DNA of 41,413 nt from an uncultured Spirochaetaceae bacterium (GCA_902789325.1 CADANN010000032.1:1-41413); one strand, 5' to 3'. Counted from the stretch's first letter, positions 22,763 to 32,960 are shown. Notes: generated by a model not told the origin, from the sequence alone. Numbers and translations are program-made.

Positions 22763-25700
22763 TTATTTTGAAGACTTCTTTGCTGGCTTTTTGGCAGGTG
22801 CTTTGCCTGTCGATTTTGCGGCAGACTTTGTTGCCGGGGCTTTAGAAGTCTTGGCTGCAGTCTTTTTTACGGCAGGCTTTGTTGCAGCCTTTGCGGAGGT
22901 CTTAGTGCTTGCCGGCTTTTTGGCAGCTGTTTTTCCAGCATTCTTTGCCACTACCTTCGGTTCAAACTCCTTAAGCATAAGCTCGCACTTGTAGGCAGCC
23001 TTGGTCTTAGCGGTGGCCAGGAGTTTGTTGAACTTCTGGATGTTTGCGAAGTCGGCTGTTTTTCCGGTCAGGGCCAGCAGCAGAATTGTCTTGTTCAGGC
23101 TGTCGTCGCTGAGTTCTTTGTTGAACCAGCGGATATTGTCAAAGCTGTTAGTTCCGGCTAATAGTCCGCACCAGCGGCTCTGCATCAAAAGCTTTGTTAC
23201 TTCGTAAGCAGCTGCCTTTGAATCCTTTTTGATTGCGGCAGGGGTTGTAGCAGTTGCCAGAACAAAGAGCTTTGTAAGATTCCATCTTTCGTCTTTTTCA
23301 ATCAGCTTTTCTTCGTGCAGGTATTCGTTGAACTTGCGGCCAAAGGCAAAGTTCAAAGCGCATCCTTTTTCTGCAAGTGTACCACAGAGTGCCCAGCACA
23401 AAAGTGTCTTTTCGAGTCCTTCATCACAAGTTTCCATAAGACTTGCAAATGCTGATGCGTCTGCAGCCTTTAGCAAAGCCTTCTGCAAATCAGCCGGTTT
23501 CTTTGCCTTCTTGAGGTTATGGATTGCAACAAGCTTTTTGAGGCGCGAAGCAATCTCTGCATATTCTTTTTCAGCATCGAGTTTTACATCCTTTCCTGCA
23601 AATTTAGACGCAGTCTTTATAAAGGTTGTGAGTTCTTTCTTAGCGTCTGTAAGTATGTCTGTCACTTTCTTTGCAGTGAGGGTAGCCGGCTTTTTAGCAG
23701 GAGCCTTCGATGTTTGCGTAGATTTCTTTGAATCATCCAAAGTCTCAGCAACATCAGCTTCAGCCTTATCCTTTATCTGCTCATAACCAAATGCTTCAAA
23801 GAGAGGTGAAATTACCTTGCCAGCATAAGCATGCAAATCAGCATAGAGATCCTTATAAATCAATTCCTGCCATGCAGTCTCGATATCTTCGCAGCCACGC
23901 CCACCCAGGAAGTCGCACAAAATGCGGTAACGTCCGTCGGCTTCGTCGCTCACCTGATGAACATTCAGATAAACCTGATACTCAAAGCCATTGAGCATTA
24001 CAAAGAGACCTTTTTCACATACTTCGCTGCTCTTGCGGATAAACCACTGACGGCTTCTGTGCTCCTGGAAGATACAGTACTTGTCGTCCTCGGCTGTCAA
24101 ATTAAGTCCCTCGGAAATCGAGCGGCTCTTCATCACAACTTCATCACCATTACCTGTCTTCACAGCATATGGATCAGACTGTTTAATCCAGCCGGCAGCA
24201 CTGTCATATTTGTTGTTATAGAAAACAACAGCACGCTCATCACCAGCTCCGTTAGAGTAGGCAAACACGTTTTCGTTTACGTGACCATTTTCCCAAAGAT
24301 CGTAGAAAAGGAAGTTATCTACACCAGAGAAGAGGTAGCGCTTTTTCATCAGCGGGAAGATGTCGTGCCAGTGGCGGTCCACCAGATACTGACTTGGCTT
24401 TTCATCCTTGTAAGCCTTTGTATATTCCATTCCGTATTTTTCGGTAAAGCCTTCAATCTGGCCGTGACCGAACATAGGAAGTCCTGGCATTGTAATCATC
24501 AGAGTGCAGACACCAAAATATTTGTCGCCGTCGCCAAACTGGGCAATGGCAGTTTCTTCATCCGGATTGTTCATAAAGTTTACATAGCGCTTAAGAACCT
24601 GCGGATCAAAGGTGATTGTATTTTTTACCGTCTCGCGGTATTTCTGATTTTCCTCTTTCTTAAGCATGTTCATAAAGGCCGAGTTGTAAACGCGGTGCAT
24701 ACCCAAAGTACGTACGAAATATCCTTCCATCATCCAGAAAGCTTCGGCGAGCAAAAGTGTGTCCGGACATTCTGCTGCAACACGGTCTACAACTTCACGC
24801 CAGAACTCGTTCGGAATTGCGTCGTTGAACTGCTGGGTGCTGAGTCCTGTCTCACTGCGGGTTGCAATATCTCCTCCATGACCAGGCTCCGGATACCAGA
24901 GGCGGCGGATAGATTTTTTAGCCAATACCATAGCCGCATCAAAACGGATGATAGGGAAGTTCTGCGCAACATGCAGAATCTCCTTCATAACAGCCTCGCG
25001 GGCAGTCGGATTCAAAAAGTCAATCTGAGCAGTGTCGTTCCAAGGAAGACCTGTACCATCATTTCCATGGTAGATGTAGCGGGTATCCCCAGTCTGATTA
25101 TCAACGCGCTTGAAAACTACCGAACAGTCGTTCTTACTGTAATAGTGATCTTCGAGGAAAAGCGAAATACGGCCGTCCTGAGAAAGGTTTTCTCCGTTAT
25201 AAGTATACTGAGGGAAAGGATTGTCGCGGCGTTGAATAAAATAATCAGGATGATTGATAACCCAGTCGCCGTCCATACCAGTGTGGTTTGGAACCATATC
25301 GGAAGCAAGGCGGATTCCTCTCTGCCAGCAGCGCTGACGAAGATTAGCAAGGGCATCCCAGCCACCGATATTTCCTGCAATGTTATAATCAAAAAGAGAG
25401 TAGGCAGAAGCGGCAGCCTCAGGGTTACCGCAAATCTGCTTGATTCGCTTACTAGCCTTAGAACGCTCCCAAAGACCAATAAGCCAGAGGCCGGTAAAGC
25501 CCTCGTCGCGCAGCTTATCAAGTTCTGCATCTGGAATCTGGTCGAGTCGTGTAATAGGGTAGCCGTACTGCTTTGTCAGCTGATCAAGCCATACAAGAAC
25601 CGTCTTTGCAATCAGAATAACCTTAGGCATCCATTCGCTGTCGGCACTGAATCGCTCATATTCGTTCATGAGGTTTTCAAAGCTGTATGGCTGCATGTCC

Positions 25701-26515
25701 GGAAGGTCGCCGCCGCCAAATCCATGCCAGGCAGCCTTTTCTTCCTCGGCAATTGTATCCATTCCGGCAAGAATGCGCTTGAGCCACTCACCAAGGAAGG
25801 TATCCCAATATTTTTGCAGATATTCAAGCTGACCGCGCAAACTATCCGGCGCAAAGGCCTGAGGTTCACGAAGCAGAGTAATCAAATCATGATCAAAAGG
25901 ACCAAATACCGGCTGACCGGCAGCATATTTCTGAATAGACTTCCAGCTCTTAGCATAAAGCTTGTTTTTTGCAAGCTCCTTGTCGCTGAACATAATCATA
26001 AAAGGCTCAAAAGCCTTATTTTCATTAGCAAGATGAAGAAGAATCAGCTCTTCAAGAGTCTGTGCGCGGTTTGTACGTTCAACACCGGTACCTGCATCCA
26101 TCTCAGTACCCGCAAGATAATCAGCCGCAGAAATCTTTTCTTTATAAACCGCAACCGGCGGAAACTCGCGGATAAAATCCAGCAGAAGCCCATCCACCTC
26201 AGCGCGACCAAACTCCTTGTCAAGCGAAGCAAGCAGGTCATCCATAAAAGTGAGCACCTTGTCGCGTCGGTAAAGCATACAAACATAATGAAGAATCTCA
26301 TCAATCAAGCCCATCGCGTTGAGCTGCCCAGCCGAAAGTTTTTTATTCTCCTCACCGCGGCTCTCAAACACATTGTTAATCAAAAGCTGAAACGCACGAA
26401 CATTTTTCATATTCGCAAAAACCACGTTTCCGCTCGAAGCAAACAGCCCGCCATCAAAATTACAAAGGTCACGTATCTTCTTTGAAATATGAAATTCGTT
26501 GTGTGAAATCTTCAT
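22763..26515 (-). CDS. GH13 alpha-glucan-active protein with extra domains and a Lys/Ala/Pro-rich tail
   Basis: This 1250-residue protein has an uncharacterised N-terminal region (1-300), a GH13 barrel with WKSIQ..., DMVPNHTG (region I), RFDAAM (nucleophile Asp near 526), LLAEAFW (acid/base Glu near 591) and NNPDEE (likely third acid), then a helical part and a tail (last ~55 residues) made of repeated KPA, AAKK and KKP units like histone H1 or AlgP tails. It has no signal peptide, so it probably acts on intracellular glucan. Its partner may be MalQ at 37174-39240. AGGAG lies 6 nt before the ATG. The catalytic residues are intact; the subfamily and reaction are uncertain. Confidence 0.85.
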   Translation of the reverse strand: MKISHNEFHISKKIRDLCNFDGGLFASSGNVVFANMKNVRAFQLLINNVFESRGEENKKLSAGQLNAMGLIDEILHYVCMLYRRDKVLTFMDDLLASLDKEFGRAEVDGLLLDFIREFPPVAVYKEKISAADYLAGTEMDAGTGVERTNRAQTLEELILLHLANENKAFEPFMIMFSDKELAKNKLYAKSWKSIQKYAAGQPVFGPFDHDLITLLREPQAFAPDSLRGQLEYLQKYWDTFLGEWLKRILAGMDTIAEEEKAAWHGFGGGDLPDMQPYSFENLMNEYERFSADSEWMPKVILIAKTVLVWLDQLTKQYGYPITRLDQIPDAELDKLRDEGFTGLWLIGLWERSKASKRIKQICGNPEAAASAYSLFDYNIAGNIGGWDALANLRQRCWQRGIRLASDMVPNHTGMDGDWVINHPDYFIQRRDNPFPQYTYNGENLSQDGRISLFLEDHYYSKNDCSVVFKRVDNQTGDTRYIYHGNDGTGLPWNDTAQIDFLNPTAREAVMKEILHVAQNFPIIRFDAAMVLAKKSIRRLWYPEPGHGGDIATRSETGLSTQQFNDAIPNEFWREVVDRVAAECPDTLLLAEAFWMMEGYFVRTLGMHRVYNSAFMNMLKKEENQKYRETVKNTITFDPQVLKRYVNFMNNPDEETAIAQFGDGDKYFGVCTLMITMPGLPMFGHGQIEGFTEKYGMEYTKAYKDEKPSQYLVDRHWHDIFPLMKKRYLFSGVDNFLFYDLWENGHVNENVFAYSNGAGDERAVVFYNNKYDSAAGWIKQSDPYAVKTGNGDEVVMKSRSISEGLNLTAEDDKYCIFQEHRSRQWFIRKSSEVCEKGLFVMLNGFEYQVYLNVHQVSDEADGRYRILCDFLGGRGCEDIETAWQELIYKDLYADLHAYAGKVISPLFEAFGYEQIKDKAEADVAETLDDSKKSTQTSKAPAKKPATLTAKKVTDILTDAKKELTTFIKTASKFAGKDVKLDAEKEYAEIASRLKKLVAIHNLKKAKKPADLQKALLKAADASAFASLMETCDEGLEKTLLCWALCGTLAEKGCALNFAFGRKFNEYLHEEKLIEKDERWNLTKLFVLATATTPAAIKKDSKAAAYEVTKLLMQSRWCGLLAGTNSFDNIRWFNKELSDDSLNKTILLLALTGKTADFANIQKFNKLLATAKTKAAYKCELMLKEFEPKVVAKNAGKTAAKKPASTKTSAKAATKPAVKKTAAKTSKAPATKSAAKSTGKAPAKKPAKKSSK

Positions 26516-26792
26516 TATGTACTCCTACTTTTAGATTCTATGTATAATTATACTATTATATCACGAATTCTTCATTTTGGCTAAAATCTTTTTAGGTAGA
26601 ATTTGGGCGTTCCCGGTCTTCCTTCGGAAGTATCATATTCAAGTGAGTTGTTTTTTAATTAGCATAACCGAATTTGATAGTAAGGAAAAAAGCTTTTCAA
26701 GATTTATTCGGAATATTTATAAACGAATATTTTACCATTTTCTAATAGTTTCATGTTATACTTTTATAAGTTATATATAGTTGGAGTTTAAT
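26516..26792 (+). promoter_or_regulatory. Left edge of the AT-rich island; leader of the NTPase-RtcB gene
   Basis: The 277 bp between the GH13 start and the ATG at 26793 hold no convincing gene (an open frame at 26577-26780 has no family signal or ribosome-binding site). Base composition drops from ordinary to AT-rich within it. TTATACT and TATAAG near 26755-26770 are candidate -10 boxes; GGAG lies 6 nt before the ATG. Confidence 0.4.
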
Positions 26793-29700
26793 ATGAATTG
26801 TAAGAAATGTTTCCATAATTCGCATGATTACTTGATTCGTAAAAAAATTGCCAAAAATATTCAAAATGAATTAAATAATAAATTTATTTTATTGTCAGGC
26901 AAATCCGGTTCAGGAAAATCTTTTATTGCAAAATATATAGCTAACTCCAAGAAAAATAAAAATAAAACATTATTTTATTACGAGTGTGTTCAAAATACTA
27001 CTGAAAAAGAAACAAAGGAACAAATTGTAGATTATGAAAGTTTTTTATCTAATACTCTTTTAAAATATTTTACGGAAAAAGAAACTTATAAAAAGCAAGA
27101 AGCTGATAGTGAAGAAAGTTATATTATGACAGTTGATTTATCAATTGAAAATAAAGAACATCTTCTTCGAGAAAAGCTAGAAAATCCTAGAGAAGAATAT
27201 TTCTTTATTTTGGATGATATTGAAAAATTAAAAAGTGATGATAGAGATAGGATTTCAAACTTCTTGGTTAAAAATATAGAACTTTCCAAACACTCTGTAA
27301 TTTTAATAACTAATAAATCTTTAGGCTATTATTCGAATTTTCCTAAGGATAAATTTCATGAAGTATCAATTGGGGATATAAACGATAGTGAATTTTCAAA
27401 GATATGTAATAAATATATTAATACATTAAATTTCAAACCTCGAATGAAAATTAAAATAATACGATTTTTAATCGGAAGAAATGAATTCTATTATTTTTTA
27501 AGGAATAAAAGTAATCGAGATTTATGTTTAATGAAAGAAATTCTTATGGATTTAAAACAACAGTGTTGGGAAGAATACAAAATAACTGGAATTTTAAGGA
27601 AATATAAATCGATAGAAAAAAATTATTCTATAGAGCGAGGGAAAATTTTAAGAAAATTATTAGATAACTTAAACTTGCCTGAAAAAAAATTATTGCAGAT
27701 TCTTTCATTTTGTGAAAATCCTGTTAGTTACGAAGATTTATTTGAAAATGATTTAAACGAAAGAAAAATAAAGTTTTCTTCTGAATTAATAGAAAAGGGA
27801 TTTGATAAAAAACAATTCACTATACTTATAAAAAAATGTGATGAAGTTTTCTTTTGTGGATACATTATAAATGATGATAATTGTAAATACTCTTTAGATA
27901 AAAATTTAAGGGATTTATTAGAAATTCAGAGAAATACTCAAATTTATGAAGATCTTTATAAAGATATAATTACCTCTTGGATAGAATACTATAAAGATTT
28001 TTCCAAGATTTATGAACAAAAGATAGATTCTTATCTTAATGGTTCAGATAACCAATCAAAAGAAGAAAAAGAAAGTGAATCATGTCTAAATCAATTTGAT
28101 AAAGAATTTGATAATATAACAAGGGTATTGAATTATTGTTATGATAAACGCAGATGGAGGGATTATTTTGAAATATCGGAACACATTTGGTATTATTGTG
28201 AATTAAAAAATAAAGATATCAATGAATATCATTATAAAAGATATTTAGTTGCACAGCATTTAACTTGTATAAATGCCACTTTCGAATCTGCTCTTCATTA
28301 CTGTAATATAGCTTGTAAAAAAGGTGTCCATCTGACTTATCAAGTTCAAAAAACTTTTGAACAATTAGAACATGATGAAAGGAACGTTTCTGAAAGACTA
28401 AAAAACAAATATAAATATACATTAGCTTTAAAAGATTATGCCAATAAAGATTTCAGTGCAGCTAATATAAAATTTTCTGAATGTGAAAACTGTTTACCGG
28501 TTTTAATAGAGAATGAGAAAAATTCAGAAGAAAAAATATTACTTCAAAAAGATTTAATCTCGTCTGTAAGATGGCATGCTATTTGTTTATTTGATGACGT
28601 AAAAGAACAGATATCTGATAACAAAATAGATGATGACAATAAAGAAATCCAATTGTTAGGACAAAAATTATATGATTTCGTGACAAAAATGGATGATGCA
28701 TTAAATAATTATGAAGAAATAAATTATGATCGTGTCAAATCATCTATATTGATGTATAAGATTAGTATACTTATTTTTTTATATACAGAAGTTTATATAC
28801 TTAAAAGCAATGAAGATGTTAGATGGCGAAACTTAAATAGAAATACAATTTCATATGCTTATAATATATTGACAAATAAATATTATAAAAATGTAATTTT
28901 AAGAGATGTTGGCTTAAAAAACAGATATAGAGATATAAAAGAAGTTATAAAACCATATTTTCCTTCTGAGGTTCAAATGACAGACAATACAATACATGAT
29001 GAAATTCAAAAGAAAATACTTCCAATTCTTGAAGAAACTGAAAATTTATTCTATGAAGCGATAAAACAGACTAATAATGGTATACCAGGCAAAGTCTCAT
29101 TAACTGCAATGCCAGACTTAGGATTAGCAAATAATGTAATCCGAATGAAAGGTGGTTTTTTTACTGGTATGTTTCTCGAATGGGAATCTGCAGTTCCAAT
29201 TGTACCAATCGATACAACTATAAATTCTTGTGGCATTGTTATATATCTTTTGAAAAAAGAAATGTCTATTGTAGATTTCAAAAATATAGTTACTAATAAT
29301 GTTTATGAAAAAATAAATAAAATAAAATATAACTGGAATTTTGAAAGAGGTAATCATTTTATTACATTAGGCCGTTTCGAGGATGGTCGTTATTGTATTT
29401 TAATGCATGCTTCAGCAGATGAATACAAAAAAGATATAAAAGATAAAGCTTTGTATCCAGATTCAGATGTTTGGTATAGCAACGATATAAAAACGATAAG
29501 AAGTCCATCAAATAGAAATCGATATTTAAGGTATTTATCAGGTGAAACTGCAAAAAGATTTATAGATATAGCACTGCAATTAGAAAATATTAATCATAAA
29601 AGAATGAAAGAAATAGCGGATTTATTGTTTGGACAATATATCGAAAAAGAAATACTTTTTGTTCCTCATTATGGTATGCCTACAAAAACTTCTATTGCAA

Positions 29701-30080
29701 TAGGTTGTTCGTGGAATACTACAAAATCTGTTTTACTTACAGCACCTGGTAGAAATGTTTATATAATTAAACAAAAAACAGATTCTATTAATAATGGAGA
29801 AAAATGGCTTACCCCACATGGACTCGGTGTTTCAGCAGATATTACAGATATAAGTTATAAGAAAAATCTTTTAATAAATGATTTGAAAATTATTGATACA
29901 AATGATGTTAAAAAGATTCGAAATCGCTCTATTCGCTACAAAGATTTAAGCAATGAAAAATTTAAGGGATGCATAAATGAAGTGCTTTCAAAGTGTAATG
30001 CAGAGATTGATTCTATTATTCATCCATTAGCTACACTTTCAGAATCAGGTTTTCAGTCTTTTGATAATAAGGAATTGTAA
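26793..30080 (+). CDS. STAND-like NTPase fused to a divergent RtcB-type RNA ligase domain
   Basis: This 1095-residue protein begins with a P-loop NTPase: Walker A SGKSGSGKS (residues 35-43), Walker B FFILDDIE (near 135), sensor VILITNKS, as in STAND/NB-ARC switch ATPases. A long helical middle (about 270-740) may be a TPR-like sensor. From about 770 the sequence follows RtcB: AMPDLGLANN, PIDTTINSCG (D807, C813), GNHF (H855), LMHAS (H872), VPHYG (H959), TPHGLG (H1009). These correspond to E. coli D75, C78, H168, H185, H281 and H337; the 17-residue step H855-H872 is identical. It could thus be a sensor-triggered RNA ligase or nucleotidyl transferase. ATG at 26793 chosen (GGAG 6 nt upstream) over TTG at 26781. 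AT-rich codons differ from the flanks. The phosphatase gene follows after 3 bp. Confidence 0.75.
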   Translation: MNCKKCFHNSHDYLIRKKIAKNIQNELNNKFILLSGKSGSGKSFIAKYIANSKKNKNKTLFYYECVQNTTEKETKEQIVDYESFLSNTLLKYFTEKETYKKQEADSEESYIMTVDLSIENKEHLLREKLENPREEYFFILDDIEKLKSDDRDRISNFLVKNIELSKHSVILITNKSLGYYSNFPKDKFHEVSIGDINDSEFSKICNKYINTLNFKPRMKIKIIRFLIGRNEFYYFLRNKSNRDLCLMKEILMDLKQQCWEEYKITGILRKYKSIEKNYSIERGKILRKLLDNLNLPEKKLLQILSFCENPVSYEDLFENDLNERKIKFSSELIEKGFDKKQFTILIKKCDEVFFCGYIINDDNCKYSLDKNLRDLLEIQRNTQIYEDLYKDIITSWIEYYKDFSKIYEQKIDSYLNGSDNQSKEEKESESCLNQFDKEFDNITRVLNYCYDKRRWRDYFEISEHIWYYCELKNKDINEYHYKRYLVAQHLTCINATFESALHYCNIACKKGVHLTYQVQKTFEQLEHDERNVSERLKNKYKYTLALKDYANKDFSAANIKFSECENCLPVLIENEKNSEEKILLQKDLISSVRWHAICLFDDVKEQISDNKIDDDNKEIQLLGQKLYDFVTKMDDALNNYEEINYDRVKSSILMYKISILIFLYTEVYILKSNEDVRWRNLNRNTISYAYNILTNKYYKNVILRDVGLKNRYRDIKEVIKPYFPSEVQMTDNTIHDEIQKKILPILEETENLFYEAIKQTNNGIPGKVSLTAMPDLGLANNVIRMKGGFFTGMFLEWESAVPIVPIDTTINSCGIVIYLLKKEMSIVDFKNIVTNNVYEKINKIKYNWNFERGNHFITLGRFEDGRYCILMHASADEYKKDIKDKALYPDSDVWYSNDIKTIRSPSNRNRYLRYLSGETAKRFIDIALQLENINHKRMKEIADLLFGQYIEKEILFVPHYGMPTKTSIAIGCSWNTTKSVLLTAPGRNVYIIKQKTDSINNGEKWLTPHGLGVSADITDISYKKNLLINDLKIIDTNDVKKIRNRSIRYKDLSNEKFKGCINEVLSKCNAEIDSIIHPLATLSESGFQSFDNKEL

Positions 30081-30083
30081 AGA

Positions 30084-30695
30084 ATGTCTGGAAAAATAAC
30101 TGTTATAAGACATGCTCCTACAGAATATAATAAAAAGAATATTTTCATGGGTACTTTGGATATTCCAATTATTAATTTTGATGAAGTTCAAATTTCAGAT
30201 ACCAAAGAATTGGTACAAAAAGAAAACTTTACAGCAATTTATTCCTCGCCATTAAAAAGAGCATTACAGACTGCAATTAAAGTTGTTGGTTCAAAAGAAG
30301 ATATAATAATCGATGCTAGGCTAATTGAAAGAAACTTAGGTGTCTGGCAAGGTGAACAAAAAGAGGATATTCAGAACAGGTATAGCAATGCTTTTAATAA
30401 TGGTGTTATGGATTTTTATTTTACCCCAAATAATGGAGAAAATTTCCAAAGCATGATTTCTCGTATTGCAGATTTTATTTGTACAATTTATAAGGATAAC
30501 TGTAATGTTCTTGTTTTTACTCATAATGGTGTGTTTAGAGTAATAAAATCTCTTTTGACAGGTGCTACGTTAAGTAAAGTATTTAGTATAAAAGAGCCTT
30601 TTCTTATTCCGCAGTCCTTTATTTTAGATAATAGTTTATACAATAAAATAAAAGCAAATCCATTTTATACAATAGATAATTATATGAACAATTAA
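30084..30695 (+). CDS. Histidine phosphatase family protein
   Basis: This 203-residue protein has the phosphoglycerate-mutase-like fold: IRHAPTEYN (residues 8-16, phospho-accepting His, with Ala in place of Gly of RHG), YSSPLKRALQTA (second Arg), IERNLGVWQGE and VFTHNGVFR (second catalytic His). Such enzymes remove phosphate from small molecules, nucleotides or proteins. The gene begins 3 bp after the NTPase-RtcB stop with AAGGA about 10 nt upstream, so the two are co-expressed and probably work together. A link to RNA or nucleotide phosphate ends is conceivable given the RtcB partner, but it is only an inference. AT-rich codon use matches the island. Confidence 0.85.
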   Translation: MSGKITVIRHAPTEYNKKNIFMGTLDIPIINFDEVQISDTKELVQKENFTAIYSSPLKRALQTAIKVVGSKEDIIIDARLIERNLGVWQGEQKEDIQNRYSNAFNNGVMDFYFTPNNGENFQSMISRIADFICTIYKDNCNVLVFTHNGVFRVIKSLLTGATLSKVFSIKEPFLIPQSFILDNSLYNKIKANPFYTIDNYMNN

Positions 30696-30733
30696 GAAAC
30701 TTATAAAATATTCTATTATGAGAGGAGAAAAAA

Positions 30734-32800
30734 ATGTCAAAGTTAAAGTATTTGTTTTTAAGTCACAATATAAAGTTCAAAATTGTTTCTTTTTTCTTAA
30801 ATAAGTATCATAAAAAAGAACCAATAAAAAAAGCATCAACTAACTTTTCATCATTATCTCCATTAACAGATATAAAAGATACAAAGAGTGCAACATACTT
30901 TAATGCATTAGATTATGCTTTAAGTGATAGTAATATTCATAATATTGCAATAACAGGAACTTATGGTGCAGGAAAAAGTTCTGTCATAGATTCTTATTTC
31001 AAGAATCTGAATAAAGATAAATTACTTAAAATTTCTTTAGCTACATTTTTTATAAAAAAAGAAGATAGTGATTCTACAAAAGAGGAAAAAATTAGTAAAA
31101 TTGAAAAAAGTATTTTACAACAAATCTTTTATCGAAAACGGGCTTCTTTTTTTCATTTTTCTCGCTTTAAGCGAATTAAAGCATTTGGACCAATTAAGAT
31201 TATATTATTTGAAATATGTCTTATTGCTACATTCTTATTTTTAATTTTACTTTTTAATCCTGGCTTGTTTGATAAATTTATTAATTTAAGCTTTAAATAT
31301 TCTAAGGAGGAAGAATTAAAAGATTTTGTCACTTCATATTTGAAAATCTTTGGATTGGTAGGTTTTGCTATTATTGGCTTTTTTATTACAAGATTTTGTC
31401 TTAAGTTTAGGCTTACAAAGTTCACTTTTCAAAAAATGGAATTTGGTTTAGATGAAATTAAAGATGAATCATTATTAAATAAATATATAGATGAACTATT
31501 ATATTTTTTTGAGATAACTTCATATGATACAGTTGTATTTGAAGATTTAGATCGCTTTAACGAGCCAGAAATATTTTTTCATCTACGAGAATTAAATACT
31601 ATTATAAATAATTATGAGAGAATTAGGAAAAAGAAGAAAGTCGTATTTATTTATGCATTAAAGGATGAATTATTTGATGATGTTGATAGAGCGAAGTTTT
31701 TTGAGTTTATAGTTCCTATAGTTCCTGTTATAGATACTCATAATTCAAAAATTATTATGTTGGAAAAACAAAATCAAATTCAATCATTTGCTAAAGTAGA
31801 TCCAGTTTTTATAAATCAGGTTAGCAATTATATAAAAGATATGCGGTTATTACTTAATTGCATAAATGAATTTCAAATCTATGATGAAGTAATAGAGAGT
31901 AGTAATAAGACAAAACTGTTTGCTCTAATTTTATATAAGAATTTTTATCCGAAAGATTTTGCAGAACTTAATAATGAAAAAATACAGAAGGAAAAGGATG
32001 ATGCTACAATAAAAGTTAGGCAACCCTTGAAATATTTCTTGTTGAATAACGACAGGTATAAAATATCAGATGATTATATTTATAATATTTCCCGTTATTA
32101 CTATAGAGATGATGAAAATAAAGAAAATGATAAAGAATTTTTATATTTAGTTGAAAATAATAAAAATCCAGATTTTACAAAAAAATTAGATGAAGTAGAA
32201 AATGTTATTTCAAAAATCAAAAATAAAAAATGGTGGAATAACTATGCAATTCTAAATAATCAATTATTGGATTATTTATTGGATGATAAAAAAGATTATT
32301 TTGAAGAAAACTTAGATAATTTTATTGCTACAATGTATTCTTATGATAAATACCATTTTAAGAATAAATTCTTTTCACAATATATTGCTAAGGATCCAGT
32401 GTATGTTAAAGATATTTTAAACAGTAAACATAAGTATTTTTTTGAACAAATCAATAAGTATATCCAAAGTAATAATGATTTATCCTATGAAGTATTTTTG
32501 GATAACTTTGATATAAATAAGGAGAAAAAGGATGAATTACTATTTGCATTAGATGAATATTTATTGGTTGTCGATTCTTTTGATGATAAGTTAAAGAAAT
32601 TTGTTAAAGAGAGAATTGATTTTTTGACACCTGCTTGGGCAATTGTCTATGCTTATTTTAAAAAAGTTGATTCTTGTAAACATACAAAAGAGTTAGGTAG
32701 TTTTATAAACAATAAAAAGAAGGATTTGATAAAAAATCCTTTAGATAAAAAAATGAAAGACGAAATGGAAAAAGTTGGTTATTCATTATCTTCGTTTTAA
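30734..32800 (+). CDS. YobI-like transmembrane P-loop NTPase, probably C-terminally truncated
   Basis: This 688-residue protein has the YobI-type opening [20 protein letters not shown] followed by [13 protein letters not shown] (Walker A near residue 76). Two membrane helices (about 157-178 and 206-227) split the NTPase, as in KAP-like membrane ATPases; Walker B is [10 protein letters not shown] near 272 and HLRELN follows. YobI-like proteins are often found in anti-phage islands; the function is not settled. Bacillus YobI is about 1200 residues, so the C-terminal part seems lost, and remnants of an unrelated RapZ-type domain follow at once. AGAGGAG lies 6 nt before the ATG. It is separated from the phosphatase by 38 bp. 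Confidence 0.8.
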   Translation: MSKLKYLFLSHNIKFKIVSFFLNKYHKKEPIKKASTNFSSLSPLTDIKDTKSATYFNALDYALSDSNIHNIAITGTYGAGKSSVIDSYFKNLNKDKLLKISLATFFIKKEDSDSTKEEKISKIEKSILQQIFYRKRASFFHFSRFKRIKAFGPIKIILFEICLIATFLFLILLFNPGLFDKFINLSFKYSKEEELKDFVTSYLKIFGLVGFAIIGFFITRFCLKFRLTKFTFQKMEFGLDEIKDESLLNKYIDELLYFFEITSYDTVVFEDLDRFNEPEIFFHLRELNTIINNYERIRKKKKVVFIYALKDELFDDVDRAKFFEFIVPIVPVIDTHNSKIIMLEKQNQIQSFAKVDPVFINQVSNYIKDMRLLLNCINEFQIYDEVIESSNKTKLFALILYKNFYPKDFAELNNEKIQKEKDDATIKVRQPLKYFLLNNDRYKISDDYIYNISRYYYRDDENKENDKEFLYLVENNKNPDFTKKLDEVENVISKIKNKKWWNNYAILNNQLLDYLLDDKKDYFEENLDNFIATMYSYDKYHFKNKFFSQYIAKDPVYVKDILNSKHKYFFEQINKYIQSNNDLSYEVFLDNFDINKEKKDELLFALDEYLLVVDSFDDKLKKFVKERIDFLTPAWAIVYAYFKKVDSCKHTKELGSFINNKKKDLIKNPLDKKMKDEMEKVGYSLSSF

Positions 32801-32960
32801 TAAACTTTTTGTATTTGACTGTCGTGCATTAAATAATCCGGGACGGCATGAAGAATATAAAAATCTTACAGGAAATGACAAAGTTGTAGAAAATTTCTTA
32901 TTAAATAATTCTCATGTGCCAATTAAACACTTAGAATTAGAATATAAAATTACATTTTAA
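32800..32960 (+). pseudogene. Remnant of a RapZ-type C-terminal domain
   Basis: The frame reads [20 protein letters not shown], then [16 protein letters not shown], ending at a TAA. This is the middle of the RapZ (YvcJ) C-terminal domain, whose usual hallmark is FDVRFLPNP followed by LTG.D. Both the beginning and the end of the ~110-residue domain are missing and it has no credible start signal. It probably marks a deletion or recombination junction after the shortened YobI-like gene. Confidence 0.6.

Noticed and set aside
23831..26485. An 884-codon open frame on the plus strand, opposite the GH13 gene
   Set aside because: It lies entirely antisense to a gene with intact GH13 catalytic motifs and has no recognisable domain; biased codon use in the true gene removes stops from the opposite strand.
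26577..26780. A 67-codon plus-strand open frame before the NTPase-RtcB gene
   Set aside because: No ribosome-binding site or family resemblance, and it covers the likely promoter region of the island's first gene.
26793..30695. An RtcB2-PrfH type ribosome-repair pair
   Set aside because: No PrfH/release-factor-like gene is adjacent; the partner is a histidine phosphatase and the RtcB-like part is fused to an NTPase.
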